This document shows positions 61,347 to 64,000 of a DNA stretch of 64,000 bases, piece after piece. Within the stretch, counting starts at the first letter, position 1; every line of letters begins with the position of its first letter. The translations under genes were made by a program, and so were the position numbers. The notes beneath the pieces are model-generated. The model was not told the DNA's origin. It saw only the letters and a program-made list of their open reading frames with translations, and ran no database searches. Source of the stretch: Candidatus Daviesbacteria bacterium (GTDB lineage Bacteria; Patescibacteria; Microgenomatia; Daviesbacterales; UBA10151); NCBI GenBank assembly GCA_016187025.1, contig JACPKM010000001.1:1-64000 (forward strand). The letters run 5' to 3'.

Positions 61347-62216
61347 CTATTTTTGGCACGTCGGACAAAAATATGTCCCCCTACCACCTAACTGAATCTT
61401 TTCAATATTAGTTTTGCATTTTTCACAAGGATGACCATCTAGTCCGTAAACATAGGCATAATCTAAAAAATAGCCTTTCTGGCCCTCAGCATCCACAAAA
61501 TGGGCTCTGGTTGACCCACCATATCTTATTCCCTCCTCCAAAGACTTTATTATCCCTTTATACAGAGCTTTGAACTGTTCATCAGATAATTTAGAAACCT
61601 TTGTTCTGGGGTCAACTTTGGCATCAAAGCAAGCTTCATTGGCATAGATATTACCTACTCCAGCCACCACTTGAGGATCCATGATGGCTACTTTAACAGG
61701 CATGCTCTTGTGTTTTAACAGATTCTGTTTTAAAAGTTGCCAGTTAAACCCTTTTTCCAATGGTTCCGGCCCCAAGTTTTTCATAAACTTTACACTTTGC
61801 ACTTTGAACTTTTCACTTACTCTAACCCACCCAAATCTTCTTTGGTCGTTAAAATATAAGTGGGAACCATCACTAAAACTAAAGATTACTCTGGTATGAC
61901 TATTTGGCATTTGATCCCTCATATCAGGAGTTGGATGCCCGCCTATAAAACTTTCCCCTTGACCCTTTCCGCTTTCCCCTTTCCAAATCAATTGTCCTGT
62001 CATCTTAAGATGAAATAATAAAGTGATATCACTACTTAAATCTATACCTAGAAATTTAGCTCTTCTCCAAATATTGAGCACTTTTTGACCCTCTGCCTGA
62101 TTTGGATTTCCAGTGAAAGATTTTGGGGAAAGTATTTGAATTTTTTTGATTGTTAAACCAATAATTTTCTTTTGCAACCCTAATTTTATTGTCTCTACTT
62201 CGGGTAACTCCGGCAT
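61347..62216 (-). CDS. mutM: Formamidopyrimidine-DNA glycosylase
   Basis: 289 residues. N-terminal MPELPEVETI with catalytic Pro2 and Glu3, HLKMTGQL with the Lys, H2TH region (VAGVGNIYANEACFDA) and a C4 zinc finger (CEKCKTNIEKIQLGGRGTYF, CPTC). It removes oxidised guanine and nicks the strand. Two dispersed repeats are translated inside it: GESGKGQGES at about residue 83 (surface loop after HLKMTGQLIW) and KFKVQSVKF at about residue 138 (linker to the H2TH domain). It sits between the aldolase and recF. Confidence 0.96.
   Translation of the reverse strand: MPELPEVETIKLGLQKKIIGLTIKKIQILSPKSFTGNPNQAEGQKVLNIWRRAKFLGIDLSSDITLLFHLKMTGQLIWKGESGKGQGESFIGGHPTPDMRDQMPNSHTRVIFSFSDGSHLYFNDQRRFGWVRVSEKFKVQSVKFMKNLGPEPLEKGFNWQLLKQNLLKHKSMPVKVAIMDPQVVAGVGNIYANEACFDAKVDPRTKVSKLSDEQFKALYKGIIKSLEEGIRYGGSTRAHFVDAEGQKGYFLDYAYVYGLDGHPCEKCKTNIEKIQLGGRGTYFCPTCQK
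61786..61817. repeat. In-frame heptamer repeat inside mutM
   Basis: ACTTTAC, ACTTTGC, ACTTTGA, ACTTTTC units (plus-strand sense), diverged copies of the heptamer also seen in the ligase gene and around the S23 gene. Translated as EKFKVQSVKF. Confidence 0.8.
61951..61984. repeat. GESGKG-encoding repeat in mutM
   Basis: Contains CCCTTTCCGCTTTCCCC, identical to the carA copy, plus a partial second unit (CTTTCCCCTTGA). In frame. Confidence 0.88.
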
Positions 62217-62229
62217 GAGAAGTATTTTA

Positions 62230-63213
62230 CTACAATGCTTCTGAAACTTTTTTCACTCTTTCTAAAAATACTTTTTGAGCATCTGTTATATTTTCATCTT
62301 TTCCTGCCCAAGTTTTAATGGCATCCATCTCTATAGCTCTTTCAAAAGAAAAGGTAATGGGCCATGGTTTATTGGGAATTCGGGCAATAGCTTTTAAATT
62401 TCCGATCGCACCTTGAGGAGTTTGTCCACCAGATAGAAAGACAATCCCCGCAACTTCATGAGGTACTACTCTTGTTAACATATCTACAGTTTCTCTAGCT
62501 ACCTCTTCACTGGTTATTTGTCCTGGAAAACCTTTTCCTGGTAAAACCATGTTCGTTTTTAGTATTAATCCTTCCAAACTAACATTAAATTCTTTTAGAT
62601 ATTCAAAAACTGAGGTTAACGTTTGAATTGTAACTTCTTCACACACTTTTATATCATGATCCCCTTCCATTAAAACTTCCGGCTCGACTATTGGCACTAT
62701 ATCCTGCTCCTGACATACTAGAGCATACTTGGCCAGTGTCTGAGCATTAGCCTCAATACACTCTCTGGTAGGTATTCCATTTCCAATGGTAATAACTGCT
62801 CTCCACTTAGCAAATCTTGCATCCATAGCTTTATATTCTGCTAGTCTCTCACTCAAACCATCTAACCCCTCCGTTATTTTCTCTTTAGAAAAAGGGGTAA
62901 ATTCTTTTGTTCCCTGGTCTAGCTTGATACCGGGAATAATCCCTCTGTTGGTTAAAAATTCTGGAACAGATACTCCTTCTTTTGTCCGAGAGCGGATTGT
63001 TTCATCATATAAAATGATTCCACTTAAATATCTTTCAATTTCCGGAGTAGAAAATAAAACTAATCTGTAATCGAGGCTAATTCCTTCATAATATAGAATT
63101 TGTAAATCAACTAGACGTTTTTTTAAAGAAGAAGTAGTCACATCCGCAGCATAAATTCCTTTTCCCCTAGTAAATAGAGCCCGGGTTGTAGATTGCAAAG
63201 TAGCAATATCCAT
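62230..63213 (-). CDS. Fructose-bisphosphate aldolase, class I
   Basis: 327 residues. Catalytic residues of the Schiff-base enzyme are visible: Asp in GIYAADVTTSSLKKR, Lys in AKWRAVITIG, Glu in VEPEVLMEGDHD and the Schiff-base Lys in LEGLILKTNMVLPG; FLSGGQTPQGA follows. The usual AADES reads AADVT. It cleaves fructose 1,6-bisphosphate in glycolysis. With gap and pgk it supports a sugar-fermenting life. It is between mutM and a glycosyltransferase on the same strand. Confidence 0.94.
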   Translation of the reverse strand: MDIATLQSTTRALFTRGKGIYAADVTTSSLKKRLVDLQILYYEGISLDYRLVLFSTPEIERYLSGIILYDETIRSRTKEGVSVPEFLTNRGIIPGIKLDQGTKEFTPFSKEKITEGLDGLSERLAEYKAMDARFAKWRAVITIGNGIPTRECIEANAQTLAKYALVCQEQDIVPIVEPEVLMEGDHDIKVCEEVTIQTLTSVFEYLKEFNVSLEGLILKTNMVLPGKGFPGQITSEEVARETVDMLTRVVPHEVAGIVFLSGGQTPQGAIGNLKAIARIPNKPWPITFSFERAIEMDAIKTWAGKDENITDAQKVFLERVKKVSEAL

Positions 63214-63222
63214 TTACAAATA

Positions 63223-64000
63223 TTATCTTTTTAAGTTTTTATCTACAAGAGCTAAAATCTCTTTTACAAACCTTTGCTTGGAAAACTTCTCTGCTTGTTT
63301 TACTAAATCTTCTTTTTTAAACTTAAATTCATTAAAAAATGGCAAAACATTCATCAAGTTTTTAACAGACTTGTAAGGCGCAAAAAACACTCCTGTTTTA
63401 CCCTCAACCACAGTTTCTTTGTATCCTCCAGTGCCAATTGCAATTACAGGTGTACCAGCAGCCATAGCCTCAACAGCAGTGATACCAAAATCTTCATCTT
63501 CCGAGGCAACTATTAAAGCTTTTGCTCCTGCTAGAAGTTTTATTCTAGTGTCATCATCCACTTCTCCTAGAAACTGAACTTTTTCGCCAGCAATCTTTTT
63601 TAATCTTTTTTTCTCTGGTCCATTTCCAACCACTTTCAAAGACAAATTTAGTTTGGTACATACCTCCACTGTGACCTCTGTACCTTTTCCCCTTACCAAT
63701 CTATTCAAAGATAAAAGATATTCTCTATTTTTAACTTTTAATTTTTCTGCTTTAGCTTTAATCTCCCCTACTTCAACTGGTGGGTAAATTATTACTGCAT
63801 TTCTTCTGTAAAACTTGTTGATTCTATCTGCTACATTTTTGGAATTAGCTACTAAAACATCAGGGCGCTGACTAGTTTCAAAATCATAAATGCGCAAAAA
63901 ATGGTTTGCCAGCTCCCCTAAAACTCTAGTTAAAAGGTGCTTCTTGTAATTAAAAGAGGTAGCGTAACCATAAAGGTAACGCGGAGGGGTATGAATATAG
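63223..64000 (-). CDS. Glycosyltransferase family 4 (5' end outside window)
   Basis: The frame is open to the right edge with no stop, so the N-terminal part is missing. Visible: YIHTPPRYLYGYATSFNY (acceptor-side loop of GT4 enzymes), VANSKNVADRINKFYRR, the donor-domain start YLLSLNRLVRGKGTEVTVE, and the EX7E motif in SEDEDFGITAVEAMAAGTPV. Such GT-B fold enzymes transfer a sugar from a nucleotide donor to a lipid-linked acceptor or glycan at the inner membrane. The specific sugar cannot be read from the sequence. Confidence 0.88.
   Translation of the reverse strand, partial: YIHTPPRYLYGYATSFNYKKHLLTRVLGELANHFLRIYDFETSQRPDVLVANSKNVADRINKFYRRNAVIIYPPVEVGEIKAKAEKLKVKNREYLLSLNRLVRGKGTEVTVEVCTKLNLSLKVVGNGPEKKRLKKIAGEKVQFLGEVDDDTRIKLLAGAKALIVASEDEDFGITAVEAMAAGTPVIAIGTGGYKETVVEGKTGVFFAPYKSVKNLMNVLPFFNEFKFKKEDLVKQAEKFSKQRFVKEILALVDKNLKR

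Noticed and set aside
57013..61984. GESGKG as an extra P-loop nucleotide site
   Set aside because: It lacks the following Ser/Thr in the right place and lies in linkers of enzymes that already have their own sites. It is better explained by a dispersed repeat.

Overview
The window looks like a chromosome segment from a Candidate Phyla Radiation (Patescibacteria) bacterium, probably Microgenomates. The reasons are small tightly packed genes that often overlap, promoters close to start codons, large LamG surface proteins, glycolysis genes scattered among envelope genes, and rRNA genes that are split apart and full of introns. TGA is a normal stop (for example the uppS/trmH junction), so the UGA-recoded lineages are excluded. 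The lineage call is inference; the 16S gene (32382-34650) would settle it.

Layout. 1-9.8 kb: LamG surface protein (cut by the left edge), a four-helix-bundle (S23) gene between inverted heptamer repeats, a Wzy/TPR membrane protein, two tRNA-Ala genes, a beta-lactamase-fold protein, a LysM/M23 peptidase and rho. 9.9-15 kb: exported proteins (two with LPKTG tails, two with twin-arginine signals), then a gene-poor stretch holding a candidate small RNA, stacked hairpins and a 49-residue gene. 15-19.3 kb: PIN-TRAM protein, eroded remnants of AbiEii-like and CcdA-like genes, radA and rpsA. 19.4-25 kb: 5S, 23S with three group I introns, and tRNA-Ala(UGC), all on the minus strand behind their own promoter. 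25.2-31.9 kb: gap behind a toxin-antitoxin pair, a dockerin/DUF1554 protein, a Wzy ligase, a divergent pgk and a methyltransferase. 31.9-35 kb: tRNA-Ile, tRNA-Cys on the opposite strand, and 16S with one group I intron and its own promoter. 35-37.4 kb: two decayed insertion sequences. 37.4-40.8 kb: an overlapping four-gene set (Gre-like, thymidylate-kinase-like, NUDIX-methyltransferase fusion, CYTH). 40.9-47.4 kb: prs, trmH-like, uppS, yjbQ, polyprenyl synthase, ECF sigma, two NUDIX genes and ispH, forming an isoprenoid block. 47.5-53 kb: DsbA-like, pth, endonuclease Q-like, a PaaX-like regulator, a CxxC protein and an ATP-dependent DNA ligase. 53-64 kb: GGDEF, Fic, carB, carA, DUF5654, recF, mutM, class I aldolase and a glycosyltransferase cut by the right edge.

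Themes. (1) The rRNA genes are unlinked: 16S and 23S lie 7.7 kb apart on one strand, with tRNA-Ile and tRNA-Ala still at the broken ends, separate promoters and separate processing stems. They carry four group I introns, three with LAGLIDADG genes; two of these introns appear to end in A rather than the usual terminal G. (2) Short dispersed repeats have entered housekeeping genes in frame: a 17-nt core encoding GESGKG in carA, carB and mutM, and an AAAGTTC-type heptamer array in the DNA ligase and mutM. (3) A PaaX-like regulator and the endonuclease Q-like gene next to it share a palindromic operator, in a cluster with the ATP-dependent ligase; this is the best candidate for an undescribed regulated repair module. 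(4) carAB has a leader with a strong promoter and an intrinsic terminator ending just before the carA start, which suggests attenuation.
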